A stretch of 64,000 nt of DNA from Rubripirellula obstinata (lineage in GTDB: Bacteria; Planctomycetota; Planctomycetia; Pirellulales; Pirellulaceae): positions 1-64,000 of the forward strand of contig NZ_LWSK01000011.1 in assembly GCF_001642955.1 (NCBI RefSeq), in the 5' to 3' direction. Below, piece after piece: positions 55,401 through 64,000 of the stretch. How positions within the stretch are numbered: position 1 is the first letter of the stretch; every line of letters starts with the position of its first letter. The notes beneath the pieces were generated by a model. The model had not been told where the DNA came from. It worked only from the letters and a program-made list of their open reading frames with translations, and ran no database searches. A program made the translations under genes and the position numbers.

Positions 55401-58400
55401 AAATGGCGGTTGCGTCGGAGCGTTCGCGAACTCACATCGTGGTTGAAGCAGCTTGTGAACACAACTTGAAGTCCGTCGATGTCGAAGTCCCACGCGATGC
55501 GATGACGGTATTTTGCGGTCCATCGGGCAGTGGTAAAAGCTCGCTGGCGATGGACACTATCTATGCCGAAGGCCAACGCCGTTACGTTGAATCGCTTTCG
55601 TCCTACGCTCGGCAATTTATCGGACAGGTTCAAAAGCCACACGTCGAACGGATCGAGGGGCTGTCACCAGCGGTTGCACTGGAGCAGAAGAATCTCGGTC
55701 ACAGCCCGCGCAGTACCGTCGGCACGGTGACGGAGGTTTATGACTACCTGCGGATCTTGATGGCTCGGCTGGGCACGATGCATTGTCCCGATTGTCAGAT
55801 TCCCGTGGGAACTCAGACGCCCGATCAAATTGTTGACAAGGTGATGCGGCACGATGCGGGAACCAAGGCGTTGTTGTTGGCACCGATCGACGTCCAAGCG
55901 GGTGAGGGTGCCAAGGATACCTGGGCATCGCTGCGTAGTTTGGGTTACCAACGTGTTCGCATCGATGGAAAAACGACGACGCTGGACACCGCACCGGCGC
56001 TGGATCCACGTCAAAAACAAACCGTTCAAGTGGTCGTTGACCGGATTTCCATCGCGGCCGAAGAACGATCTCGGATTAGCGATAGTGTCGAACAGGCCTT
56101 GTCGCTGGGGATCGGTGTACTGGAATTGGCGATCGCTGACGAGGACCGCGACGAAGAACGCTGGGGCAGCGAAACGCATTCGCAGCACTTGGTGTGCGGT
56201 GATTGCGGACGATCGTTCCCCGAATTGACGCCTCACCACTTTTCGTTCAACTCGGCGATCGGTTGGTGTTCGTCCTGCGAAGGTCTGGGGTCACAGACTG
56301 GCACCAATCCGGCGGCATTGGTTGGCCCGCAAACGCAATCGCTTGCCGAAGGTGTGGCGTTGTTGTGGCCAAGCGTTGATCAATCCGTATCGACGTGGAT
56401 GTTGGCGGCTCTGTCGCGTCACGCTGGTATTCGCACTGATGTGCCGTTCACGGATCTGACGGTTTCTGAAAAGCGTGTTTTGTACCGTGGTACGGGCAAT
56501 GCGTGGATTGAAGTTCAGGAACGTGACACGAAAGAAAAATCGGTCAGCAAGAAAACGGTCTTTCGTTATCAGTTCAAAGGTTTCTATCCGGCGTTGGAAG
56601 AAGCGTCGCGATTGACACCGGGGCTGCGAGGTAAGCTGGAACAATTCACCGACGAGATTGATTGCGCGGCCTGCGATGGATCACGGCTTCGTGAAGAATC
56701 TTCGGCGACCCGGTTTCGCGGACGCACGATCGCCGACTTGGTTCACATGCCGCTGGACCGATTGGCGGATGAAGTGAAGTCGTGGAAGATGGACACACGC
56801 GAAAAGAAGATCGCGGGCGAATTGATTCGTGAAGTTCAATCACGAGTCGGGTTTTTGCTGGATGTTGGCTTGGATTACTTGACGCTGCATCGCGGTGCGG
56901 CGACTTTGTCGGGCGGCGAGGCGCAGCGAATTCGATTGGCTGGCCAACTTGGCAGCGGTTTGTGTGGCGTGCTTTATGTGCTGGATGAGCCGACGATCGG
57001 ATTGCACCCGCGCGACAACTTGCGATTGCTGGGGGCGCTGCATCGGCTTCGCGATCAGGGCAACACGCTGCTGGTTGTGGAACACGATCACGATGTGATT
57101 CAGGGCAGCGATTATCTGTGTGATTTTGGCCCGCGTGCCGGTCGTCATGGCGGTCGTGTGGTGGCACGTGGTGCGCCGGACGATGTTCAGCCAGCCGAAA
57201 CGTCGGTGACTCGCGGTTACATCGATGGTACCAAGTCGATTCCGGTTCCGACGTCGCGGCGTCCGGTGATGTCGGACACTGGGCAACCGCTGGTGGAAAT
57301 GCTGAAGATCATTGGTGCTCGCGAGAACAATCTGCAGAACGTTGACCTGGATCTTCCGCTTGGCGTGATGACCGCGATCACTGGTCCCAGCGGTAGCGGC
57401 AAGAGTTCATTGATCGACGGTATCTTGTATCCCGTTTTGGCTAGGCGATTGCACCGTGCCAAGGGACGTCCCGGCAGGCACGACAAAATCGAAGGCGTTC
57501 GGCACATCGACAAAGTGATCCGTGTCGATCAATCGCCGCTTGGGAATTCGCCCAGCAGTAATCCAGCGACCTACACCGGCGCGTTCGATCACATTCGCAA
57601 CTTGTTTGCCGAACTACCCGAAGCAGCGGAGCGAAGGTTTTCGGCGCGGACGTTCAGCTTTAACGTGGCCGGTGGTCGTTGCGAAACCTGCGAGGGCAAC
57701 GGAACGCTGAAAATCGAAATGCACTTCCTGCCGGACGTGTACGTTCCTTGCGAGGAATGTAATTCACGCCGTTACAATGACGAAGTTTTGCAGGTGAAAC
57801 TGCATGGAAAGTCGATCGCGGATGTGTTGGACATGCCCTGCGGCGAAGCGGCTGAATTGTTTTCGTCTTACCCAAAGATTCATCGCATCGTGCAAACGTT
57901 GTGCGACGTTGGTTTGGATTACGTGACGCTTGGTCAATCCGCACCAACGCTGTCGGGCGGTGAAGCACAGCGGGTGAAGTTGGCCGCTGAACTTGCACGA
58001 CCGGTGACGGGCAGCACGTTGTACTTGCTGGACGAACCGACAACGGGACTGCACTTTGACGACATCGAAAAGCTGATGAATGTGACTCAGCGGTTGGTGG
58101 ACCTTGGCAACACAGTCGTGTTGATCGAGCACAATCTGGACGTGATTAAGTGTTGCGATTGGATTGTTGACATGGGCCCGGGGGCCGGTGTTCATGGTGG
58201 GCAAGTTGTCTTCACGGGCACGACCGAGCAGTTGGCGGCTACGGCCAAGGTGACCAAGTCGGCCAAAAAGCGTCATGCACCGGTGGACGGAATCAGCCTG
58301 ACGGCGTCGTACTTGAAAGAAGCGATCGATAACTCGGTGCTGGTTCCCGGTAGCGAAAGTCGCCAAGACTTTCGGCCTGAGCCTGAACCTGAACCGCCGA

Positions 58401-58867
58401 AAATCTTGGCGACTTCCGCTACGAAGCAGGAGGACGAAACGCCTGTTGTGACCGATCCTTGGCAGGTGCTGGGACGTCGGTGGCATTCGTTGGGCAAGGG
58501 GTTCCCCACCGGGCAGGAACCCGAGTGGCCGCTGGAGATCGCTGACCAGACCATGCAGCTAATCGAATCAGTGGCGGGCGACGATTCGTTAAGCTTCGAT
58601 TCGCCCGGAAAGGTAACCGTTAAACTCAATGGGTCACGCTACGCATGGGCGACGATTGAAACTAAAATGCCAGAGTCGCTGAAAGTAACCTTGGCTGGTC
58701 CTGCCGAAGCGATTGACGAGGATGGTTTGCCCAGCCTGCGAATCGATCGACCCGAGTCCAGGGGAAAGCAGACAAAGATCACGCTGAACCTAACCGAGGC
58801 CAAGCATGTCCGAAGTCGTAAACTAAAATCGTTCCTGCAAAACCACCTAGCCGCGTCGGTAGAATGA
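52424..58867 (+). CDS. uvrA: Double-length excinuclease ABC subunit UvrA (tandem fusion)
   Basis: A 2147-residue protein made of two UvrA units in tandem plus a tail. Four Walker A motifs are visible: GVSGSGKSS (about residue 33), GVSGSGKSS (about 675), GPSGSGKSS (about 1032) and GPSGSGKSS (about 1654). Four TLSGGE-QR signatures (nucleotides about 53990, 55014, 56906 and 57950) complete four ATPase sites. CxxC zinc modules occur in each half (for example CGSCGQ...CEACDG and CETCEGNG...CEECNS). UvrA locates bulky DNA lesions and loads UvrB; one chain here would equal the normal dimer. Double UvrAs are known in chlamydiae and some planctomycetes. The last 200 residues (from about 1965) form an unrelated extension. 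ATG 52424 chosen over TTG 52412. Confidence 0.96.
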   Translation: MTTTEIKVKGAREHNLRDVSLTLPRGQLICFSGVSGSGKSSLAFDTLYAEGQRRYVESLSNYARQFMGQMPKPDVDLVSGLSPSISISQKSSGNNPRSTVGTITEIYDFLRVLYARVGTGHCPKCECEITAQSFDAIATRINDLPAEATVWVLAPLVRGQKGEFRDLFEDLRKQGFSRARVDGETYVLSDPPTLDRSRRHDVEVVVDRIEPDQRDRGRVTEAVQTALKLGDTTLMVSLSEANDPKAGPVKQDILFSSKYSCGSCGQSFKPPTPQLFSFNSPQGMCEACDGLGRLYTFVPELLIPDESLSVRKGAISLLGSWSEMGRYRRHIYQGVAEAMDAYFEFDKGTMLEGSWSDLSDEAKHVWLWGTNESMQFTWRSGAKTKKYSGDFDGFIPELLEKYKTTKNKMQLRQLEKNMSTIGCPDCDGARLNAQASAVRIKSGGLAASDPSAAPQGDLVALSLPDLCELSVDQLAAFFTDVRLGKTEQRIAGEALKEIRARIGFLLGVGLEYLTLGRTAPTLSGGESQRIRLAGQIGSGLVGVLYILDEPSIGLHPRDNDRLIETLQRLRDAGNTLIVVEHDEDTMRASDLIVDFGPGPGVKGGKIVAMGDVEKVMKSAKSVTGNFLSGKRSIEAAKELRPINEETQITIRGARFHNLKNVDVSIPLGTVCCVTGVSGSGKSSLIGGILEPALRNALNGAEQEIGDHDEITGLEHLDKTIAIDQSPIGRTPRSNPATYVKVFDEIRNLFAKLTEAKTRGYTASRFSFNVDGGRCAACDGNGATKLEMDFLADIWVKCPVCQGKRYNLETLSVKFKGQSIADVLEMDISEALKLFENIPKVADKLQTLVDVGLEYLKLGQPSPTLSGGEAQRIKLSRELSKRETGKTLYVLDEPTTGLHFADIELLLNVIHRLADHGNTIVIVEHNSDVIKTADWIIDLGPEGGAGGGTVIKAGRPTQIANEPNSYTGAALAKVLGIKRKSGIGTESKEKPKHEMAVASERSRTHIVVEAACEHNLKSVDVEVPRDAMTVFCGPSGSGKSSLAMDTIYAEGQRRYVESLSSYARQFIGQVQKPHVERIEGLSPAVALEQKNLGHSPRSTVGTVTEVYDYLRILMARLGTMHCPDCQIPVGTQTPDQIVDKVMRHDAGTKALLLAPIDVQAGEGAKDTWASLRSLGYQRVRIDGKTTTLDTAPALDPRQKQTVQVVVDRISIAAEERSRISDSVEQALSLGIGVLELAIADEDRDEERWGSETHSQHLVCGDCGRSFPELTPHHFSFNSAIGWCSSCEGLGSQTGTNPAALVGPQTQSLAEGVALLWPSVDQSVSTWMLAALSRHAGIRTDVPFTDLTVSEKRVLYRGTGNAWIEVQERDTKEKSVSKKTVFRYQFKGFYPALEEASRLTPGLRGKLEQFTDEIDCAACDGSRLREESSATRFRGRTIADLVHMPLDRLADEVKSWKMDTREKKIAGELIREVQSRVGFLLDVGLDYLTLHRGAATLSGGEAQRIRLAGQLGSGLCGVLYVLDEPTIGLHPRDNLRLLGALHRLRDQGNTLLVVEHDHDVIQGSDYLCDFGPRAGRHGGRVVARGAPDDVQPAETSVTRGYIDGTKSIPVPTSRRPVMSDTGQPLVEMLKIIGARENNLQNVDLDLPLGVMTAITGPSGSGKSSLIDGILYPVLARRLHRAKGRPGRHDKIEGVRHIDKVIRVDQSPLGNSPSSNPATYTGAFDHIRNLFAELPEAAERRFSARTFSFNVAGGRCETCEGNGTLKIEMHFLPDVYVPCEECNSRRYNDEVLQVKLHGKSIADVLDMPCGEAAELFSSYPKIHRIVQTLCDVGLDYVTLGQSAPTLSGGEAQRVKLAAELARPVTGSTLYLLDEPTTGLHFDDIEKLMNVTQRLVDLGNTVVLIEHNLDVIKCCDWIVDMGPGAGVHGGQVVFTGTTEQLAATAKVTKSAKKRHAPVDGISLTASYLKEAIDNSVLVPGSESRQDFRPEPEPEPPKILATSATKQEDETPVVTDPWQVLGRRWHSLGKGFPTGQEPEWPLEIADQTMQLIESVAGDDSLSFDSPGKVTVKLNGSRYAWATIETKMPESLKVTLAGPAEAIDEDGLPSLRIDRPESRGKQTKITLNLTEAKHVRSRKLKSFLQNHLAASVE

Positions 58868-58892
58868 TCGTAAACGCTGGGTTTTATTGGTT

Positions 58893-58972
58893 TGGCAAAA
58901 CGATGTGGGGGCAGAAAACGATATCTGAAAATCGAACCTGTAATGGTTTTGCCCCTCCATCGTTTTTGCCCA
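58893..58972. repeat. Imperfect inverted repeat in the uvrA-kinase gap
   Basis: GGCAAAACGATG-T-GGGGGCA (left) is matched by the complement of TGCCCCTCCATCGTTTTTGCC (right). It may terminate uvrA. Confidence 0.55.
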
Positions 58973-58991
58973 ACTTACAAATCTAACTTCA

Positions 58992-61013
58992 ATGACCACC
59001 GAATCTCTGAACCTATTAGAAACGATCATGAACGACGGCGATTTAGCCCGTCGTTTGGAGGCCAATGGTTCTGAGAACACCAACACGGTTTCGATTGACA
59101 CTCCGACTGCGTCGATCTCCCAGGGTGAAGCACTCGGCAACAATATCGTTCCGCGTCGCAACGTGGCATCGATGTCTCTGTCGCGACGGGCATCCGATGA
59201 CCCTGATTATCGATTGGTCGGCGAATTGGGCAGCGGCGGGACGGCGGTGGTTTACCAGGCGCACCAGCGAGCCGTCGATCGCGAAGTCGCGGTCAAAATG
59301 CTTCGCAGCGAGTTAGCGGATAGCTATGTTTCGCGTGAGCGGTTTTTGACCGAAGCGCGGGTCATTGGCGGATTGGATCACCCCAACGTGATCGCGTTGC
59401 ATGAAGTCTATGTCGATGACGACGCCAATCTGTACTACTCGATGAAGCGGATCGACGGGACGAGTTGGGATAAGCAGATTGCCGACATGACGCCTCAGCA
59501 GAACGTCGAAACACTGCTGCGAGTCGCCGACGGAATTCGCTACGCGCATTCACGTGGATTGATTCACCGCGACATCAAACCCGAAAATGTGATGTTGGGA
59601 CGATTCGGGGAAGTGTTGCTGGCGGACTGGGGGCTGGCGATCAATCGGCAAGACGACAACGACGAAGCCGACCTGTATCAATCCATCGGCGGGACGCCCG
59701 CGTACATGCCGCCCGAATTGGCAACCGGATTCCACAGCGACATTGTTCTGCAAAGCGATGTCTACTTGTTGGGTGCGACGCTGTTCCAGATTTTGACTGG
59801 CTTTCCGCCGCACGATGGAAAGACGTTGATCGAGTGCATTTCCAACGCGTCGAAAAATGTGATCCGCGAAACTAACGTCGAAAGCGAGTTGATGGACGTT
59901 GCGATGAAGGCGATGGAAACCAATCCAGAGGACCGATACGCGACCGTCGATGAGTTTATTGCAGCGATCAAACGGCACCGCCAACACGAAGAAAGCGTTC
60001 GTTTGACCAAGCGAGCCATCAGGCGGATTGAAGAATCCGATGGTAGCGAGCCTTATCGCGATTACAGCACTGCCGAAACGCTATTGAGTGAAGCGATTGA
60101 GCTTTGGAGTGGCAATCGTCGTGCGATTGAAATCAAAAAGAAGTTTCAAATGCAGTTGGCAAAGCTTGCTTCGCAACGAGGCGATTTAGACTTGGCTGCA
60201 ACGATCTATGAGTCGATTGACGAATCTGAATCCGATGATGCGAAGCGACTGCGAAAGCAAATCAACCAGCGTGAAGTTGGCGAGCGAAAAGTGTCGCGGT
60301 ATTCGGCGCTGTTCATCAAGTCGCCCGATCCGGGATTGTTGCTACAGCGGGAATCCGGAAAAGTGGTCGAGCTGAACGAAGCTTTTTCGAGGCTGTTTGG
60401 TTTTCAGCGAAGCGAAGTTGTCGGGAAAGCGATCGATGAAATCAATTTGTGGGTCTGCCCGAATCGTCGCGAAGACTTGGTCAAGGCGATGGAGAACCAC
60501 GGCGAGGTCGATGAGTTTGAAGCCGTGCTTCAGCATCGTGATGGGCGTCGCGTGGATGTGTTAATCAACAGTCGCTCGGTCAAGGTCGAAGAAGAGGAGA
60601 TGGTGGTATCGACGATCCGCGATATCTCGCTTCGCAAAAAAGCCGAGCAGGAACTTAACGAGAGCCGTCAGCGTTTGCGTGACATGCAGCGATTAGCCGG
60701 GTTGGCAACCTGGTCGTATGACGTGGTAACGGATCGCGTGTCATGGAGCCGCGAAACGTTTGACCTGACCGGTCGAAACCACGAAGAAGGATCGCCGACC
60801 AGCAAAGAGTACTTCGAGATGGTTCATCCCGACGACCAAGAACGCCTACAACGCGCCGTTCGCAGCGCCATTGAATCGGGGATTGCTTACGAAATATCAA
60901 TCTTGCAAAAAGTTGCCGGCGGCGAATACCGCGACGTCATCGTCCGCGGCCAACCGATCTTTGATGATCAGGGTAGGACGGTCGAAGTCTACGGTGTCGT
61001 GTTGCCGAAGTAG
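58992..61013 (+). CDS. Ser/Thr protein kinase with C-terminal PAS domains
   Basis: A 673-residue protein. The kinase domain (about residues 73-340) has glycine loop GELGSGGTAVVYQ, catalytic Lys in VAVKML, HRDIKPEN (H192-R193-D194) and ADWG in place of DFG, a variant common in planctomycete PknB-like kinases. A helical repeat-like linker follows (about 340-430). Two PAS domains end the protein (LFIKSPDPGLLLQRESGKVV, about 440-550, and the PAC-like IRDISLRKKAEQELNESRQR; then about 570-670). No histidine kinase or GGDEF output follows. Sensing via PAS with phosphorylation output by the kinase is inferred. Confidence 0.92.
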   Translation: MTTESLNLLETIMNDGDLARRLEANGSENTNTVSIDTPTASISQGEALGNNIVPRRNVASMSLSRRASDDPDYRLVGELGSGGTAVVYQAHQRAVDREVAVKMLRSELADSYVSRERFLTEARVIGGLDHPNVIALHEVYVDDDANLYYSMKRIDGTSWDKQIADMTPQQNVETLLRVADGIRYAHSRGLIHRDIKPENVMLGRFGEVLLADWGLAINRQDDNDEADLYQSIGGTPAYMPPELATGFHSDIVLQSDVYLLGATLFQILTGFPPHDGKTLIECISNASKNVIRETNVESELMDVAMKAMETNPEDRYATVDEFIAAIKRHRQHEESVRLTKRAIRRIEESDGSEPYRDYSTAETLLSEAIELWSGNRRAIEIKKKFQMQLAKLASQRGDLDLAATIYESIDESESDDAKRLRKQINQREVGERKVSRYSALFIKSPDPGLLLQRESGKVVELNEAFSRLFGFQRSEVVGKAIDEINLWVCPNRREDLVKAMENHGEVDEFEAVLQHRDGRRVDVLINSRSVKVEEEEMVVSTIRDISLRKKAEQELNESRQRLRDMQRLAGLATWSYDVVTDRVSWSRETFDLTGRNHEEGSPTSKEYFEMVHPDDQERLQRAVRSAIESGIAYEISILQKVAGGEYRDVIVRGQPIFDDQGRTVEVYGVVLPK

Positions 61014-61077
61014 GCAAAGTAGGCCGTAGCGAGTGAAGCGAGTTACGGCAAAGATGAAGCGCAACGTGCGACCTGCT

Positions 61078-61257
61078 CGTAGCTGATCCCGCCAGGGTTC
61101 AGTCAAGCTTAGGACCGTCGGAATAATAAGTGGCGTAGCGAAACTCGCCAAGAGTTTCGGCAACTCGACAAACCGAAAGTCTTGGCGACTTTCGCTACCA
61201 ATTGTCTCGATGGTGCTTGAACGGATCTAGGACTGAACCCTGGCGGGATCAGCTACG
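61078..61257. repeat. Non-autonomous element with 27-bp perfect inverted termini
   Basis: 61078-61104 (CGTAGCTGATCCCGCCAGGG plus seven bases) and 61231-61257 are exact inverted copies. The 126 bases between contain another pair (GTAGCGAAACTCGCCAAGAG facing CTTGGCGACTTTCGCTAC). The left terminus also occurs at 2478-2504. This fits a MITE or a large REP-like unit; no target duplication is clear. Confidence 0.8.
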
Positions 61258-61269
61258 TTTTAAGACAGC

Positions 61270-64000
61270 CTACGGTACAACCGTGGTGGGAATCGACTCG
61301 ACGTATCCATCGGGATTATTCTCGCTTCGCACCATCACTTCAAACGGGAAGGTTTGCGGTTGGTTGCTGCTAAGCACGACGTTGTATTCGACCGCTTCGC
61401 CCGGTGCTAAGTTTGGCACGTAGGGCAGCAGGACTTTGCCGTTCTTGATTTCGTACAGTCCCAGTTCTGGGTTGGTCGTTGGCACTAGGTTTTCCAGCTT
61501 GACGCCATCGGCCAGCGGGAACTGAATGTCGATTTGGCTGTCGGGCGTGTTGGTGTCGTTGACCACGCGAATGGTGTATCGAATCGGATCGTTGACTCGT
61601 ACTGGATTCGACAAACCGATGATCGATGTCTGCATGCGACCGCTACGCTGCGGGCCTAGCGGTGCAGGCGGCGGCAATTCATCAGGAGCACCTTGCAGTG
61701 GCTGCGGCGCGGCACCGCCGGGGATGCGTGGTGCAGGTGATGCAGGTGGCAAATCGGGTTGACGCGGCGGTGCAGGTGGTGGTGTTCCGTCCAAGATGTT
61801 GATCGATAGATCCGCGTTGGCGGTGGAGCCTTCTTCGCTTTGGGCACGGACACGAACAGCCGCACGCGGGTTGATGTTGATCGCTCGGAACTTGCCGGCC
61901 AGCGGGACCGACGAACCGGCTTTGATTTCTGGCACGGTCCAACTGATGATGTTTTGTCCCAGACGCGTTTGATCGGCACCTTCGGTGGCAAAGATCGGTT
62001 GCAGTTGAGGATCGAAAACCATTTCAACTTTTACGTTCTTTGCATCGCCGCGGCCTTCGTTAAAGATCTGTGCCGTTGCGGTGACTTCCTGACCAGTCGC
62101 CATGCGATCGATCGCATCGATGCGGGCGGACAGGACGGGTGTTTCAGGAATTGGGTTGATCGCGGTGACGCAGGATTCGGCGACGGCACGCTGGCCGCCA
62201 TCGGTGGTCGTTTCGACGTTGATGCATCGGCGACCGCTGGACGTCGGTGTGTAGATGACTTTCTTTTCCCAAGTTTCGCCGGGTTGCAATGCACCACCCT
62301 TGATGTCTTCGACGCGTACGTCACCCGATTCGTGAATCATGGCACCATCGCCGTTGACGACCAGCTTGGCATTGGTCAGCGGACGGTCGGATGTGTTTTT
62401 AACATCGATGATGAACGTGACCGGTTGGCCGGCTTCGACGCGAGTTTCAAGCGGACGGACGGCCAGCGACAATGATGGGCGGAAGATATCGACGCGAACG
62501 GTGTCTTCGCTGATCAGGCCGTCACCACGTGCGACATAGTTCAGGTCCACGGGCGATTGGGCGACCACGTCCATGAACAGTTCAAGTTCGGTTTGCGGTG
62601 GGATCGTTCCGATTTCCCAAGAAACACTGTTGGGTAAAATCTGTGCAAAGCTATCGGCGCGAACGGCACTGGTGCCCGGTGGCAACGGAACGTCCACGCG
62701 AACATTGGTCGCTGGTTGGTTGCCTGGATTGGATACGACCGCAGCGACCGTGAAGGGAACGTTGAACGATGCGACTTCGGGAGCACCGGCGCGAATGGCC
62801 AACTTGGGTGATGACCAAGTGATGTACGTTTGGCCTTCGCCGAGTGTTAGCTTCGGCACGTTGTCCAGTTTTCCACCAGGGCGGATGACTTGCATGTTCA
62901 CCAGTGCGGTTCCGCTGGTGCCGGGCGTCGGAACAAGCTGAGCCGCCGCGTCGCCAGATGCGTTGACAGGAACTTCGACCAGCGATGAACCGTTGGTTCC
63001 CGCAAAGGTTGCCAATTCAGGGTTCATGATTTCGTATCGCACGATCCAGCCTTCGGCGGGCAATCCACCTTCGCTGCGAGTGACATGCGTGTTCAGGTCG
63101 GCAGGTTGTCCGGCTGGCAAAATCTGATTCGATGGAAAGACCCACTTGGCATCGACCCAGTAGATCGTTGTGGTCGCTTTGCGTTGGTCCCAGCACTCGC
63201 TTTCCGGTGCCAGAACGGTGACGTGACTGACGCCTTCGCTGGGGCTGCTAATCGTGAGCCAGGTTTGGCCTTTTTCTAATTTGACATCGTCGCGCGGGTC
63301 AGTGTTGCCGCGAGTGATCAGCGTTTGCTTGGTGCTGGTGATGCCAATCGCATAGGACGGATCACGTTTTTCAGGGCGGGTGCTGGATCCGACCAGGCGG
63401 CCGATCACGCCGGGATCGTCATCGCCGACTTGGATGAAGTTGCCGACGCTATCGGGCGCGAGCATCCATTCTAATTTTTCGTTCATCTGCAAATAGCCGT
63501 CGGTTCCGCAGACACCGGACAGCAGCACGACTTCGCCGCCAACGGGCGCGACAACTTTCTGAGGCGACAGCAGGATGCAACCGCGTTTGCCGCGATCGGG
63601 CAGATTGCCAAGGCAGTTTCCGACACAAGTGTTGCCGGGGCAACCGCAACCGGCGTCAATTTCGTCGCCAAGTAAAACGGCGCGAGGTCCGGTCAGGCAA
63701 CTGCCGTTGCAGGCGGCGCTGGGGACGCAGGGTTCGTTGGATGCACCCAGGGCAGTTGATGCCGATGGAACGGCGCAAGGTGGTGGATCGACTGGTTCGG
63801 GGAAGGCGGGCGTGGGCCACGCGAAATCTGGTTTGCGAAAGCAGTTGCCAAAATTGCTGAGGCACGATCCGTTGCCAAGACAGCCGAGGCAACCACAGCC
63901 TTCACCACCGGAACCGGGCAACGCCAGGCCGGTGGTGGTGGGCAATGGTGAAAACAGGCAAGATCCGGTTGGATCAATTGCCGGTAATCGTAATCTCGTA
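61270..64000 (-). CDS. DUF11-repeat surface protein, cysteine-rich N-terminus (5' end outside window)
   Basis: At least 910 residues. The frame is open to the right edge, so the start lies beyond 64000 (an in-window TTG at 63945 is not a convincing start). The N-terminal part (to about residue 160 of the visible segment) has many Cys pairs in Gly-rich runs (GCGCLGCLGNGSC; GCGCPGNTC; GNCLGNL). Next come immunoglobulin-like and DUF11/CARDB domains (VVSNPGNQPATNVRVDVPLP, VNNTSDRPLTNAKLVVNG-type, and a last repeat PVRVNDPIRYTIRVVNDTNT). The Pro-rich linker PPPAPPRQPDLPPASPAPR separates the last repeat. A large exported cell-surface protein typical of planctomycetes; function unknown. It ends 12 bases from the inverted-repeat element. 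Confidence 0.85.
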   Translation of the reverse strand, partial: TRLRLPAIDPTGSCLFSPLPTTTGLALPGSGGEGCGCLGCLGNGSCLSNFGNCFRKPDFAWPTPAFPEPVDPPPCAVPSASTALGASNEPCVPSAACNGSCLTGPRAVLLGDEIDAGCGCPGNTCVGNCLGNLPDRGKRGCILLSPQKVVAPVGGEVVLLSGVCGTDGYLQMNEKLEWMLAPDSVGNFIQVGDDDPGVIGRLVGSSTRPEKRDPSYAIGITSTKQTLITRGNTDPRDDVKLEKGQTWLTISSPSEGVSHVTVLAPESECWDQRKATTTIYWVDAKWVFPSNQILPAGQPADLNTHVTRSEGGLPAEGWIVRYEIMNPELATFAGTNGSSLVEVPVNASGDAAAQLVPTPGTSGTALVNMQVIRPGGKLDNVPKLTLGEGQTYITWSSPKLAIRAGAPEVASFNVPFTVAAVVSNPGNQPATNVRVDVPLPPGTSAVRADSFAQILPNSVSWEIGTIPPQTELELFMDVVAQSPVDLNYVARGDGLISEDTVRVDIFRPSLSLAVRPLETRVEAGQPVTFIIDVKNTSDRPLTNAKLVVNGDGAMIHESGDVRVEDIKGGALQPGETWEKKVIYTPTSSGRRCINVETTTDGGQRAVAESCVTAINPIPETPVLSARIDAIDRMATGQEVTATAQIFNEGRGDAKNVKVEMVFDPQLQPIFATEGADQTRLGQNIISWTVPEIKAGSSVPLAGKFRAININPRAAVRVRAQSEEGSTANADLSINILDGTPPPAPPRQPDLPPASPAPRIPGGAAPQPLQGAPDELPPPAPLGPQRSGRMQTSIIGLSNPVRVNDPIRYTIRVVNDTNTPDSQIDIQFPLADGVKLENLVPTTNPELGLYEIKNGKVLLPYVPNLAPGEAVEYNVVLSSNQPQTFPFEVMVRSENNPDGYVESIPTTVVP

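Overview
The window looks like chromosomal DNA of a planctomycete of the Pirellulaceae (Rhodopirellula/Rubripirellula-like). The pointers are a DUF1559 pseudopilin-like protein, a DUF1580 protein, a formaldehyde-activating enzyme, a DUF2608 phosphatase-like protein, a double-length UvrA, a Ser/Thr kinase joined to PAS domains, a cysteine-rich DUF11-repeat surface protein, frequent genes without a Shine-Dalgarno sequence, and many long intergenic hairpins. This assignment is inference from gene content; no 16S or marker gene is present.

Layout. 1-16.2 kb is housekeeping: an MntR-type regulator with two DtxR-like operators, a DUF1559 gene and a small membrane protein bracketed by palindromic repeats; a large MscS-family channel; a DUF2608 protein; fae with a divergent ATP-grasp gene (tetrahydromethanopterin C1 chemistry); a GNAT; miaA; an ABC ATPase with a lipoprotein partner; two small genes; and tRNA-Asp(GTC). 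16.3-34.8 kb is accessory DNA: two different integrative elements lie in tandem in the tRNA-Asp 3' end, delimited by three copies of a 47-bp core (16234, 28766, 34728). Element 1 (about 12.5 kb) carries a tyrosine integrase, DUF1580, a split AEP primase / SF3 helicase, a sigma-region-4-like protein, a cluster of CTGCCCGCC repeats (candidate origin), a serine recombinase and a restriction-modification pair (PLD/BfiI-like nuclease and N6-adenine-type methylase). Element 2 (about 6 kb) carries a different integrase, phage-type replication genes, an AlpA-like HTH, a zinc-ribbon protein and a 331-residue protein of unknown function.

34.8-64 kb returns to the core genome: a RAYT transposase inside its own REP array; an S1/CvfB-like protein; a DUF427 relic; a methyltransferase; an RND efflux pair; glutaminase; rarA; a chaperone locus groEL1-groES-groEL2-dnaJ-grpE; a 2147-residue tandem UvrA; a PAS kinase; and a surface protein that runs off the right edge.

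The most unusual observation is in element 2. Its attachment core lies inside the integrase reading frame. In the integrated state the integrase ends a few codons past the core. Joining the element ends in silico (circular form) keeps the frame open for 92 further codons, now stranded at the far end of the element (34450-34728). Integration would therefore exchange the integrase C-terminus (about 662 versus 576 residues). Paired 12-bp direct repeats at both ends look like arm-type integrase sites, and every core copy is followed by a terminator-like hairpin.
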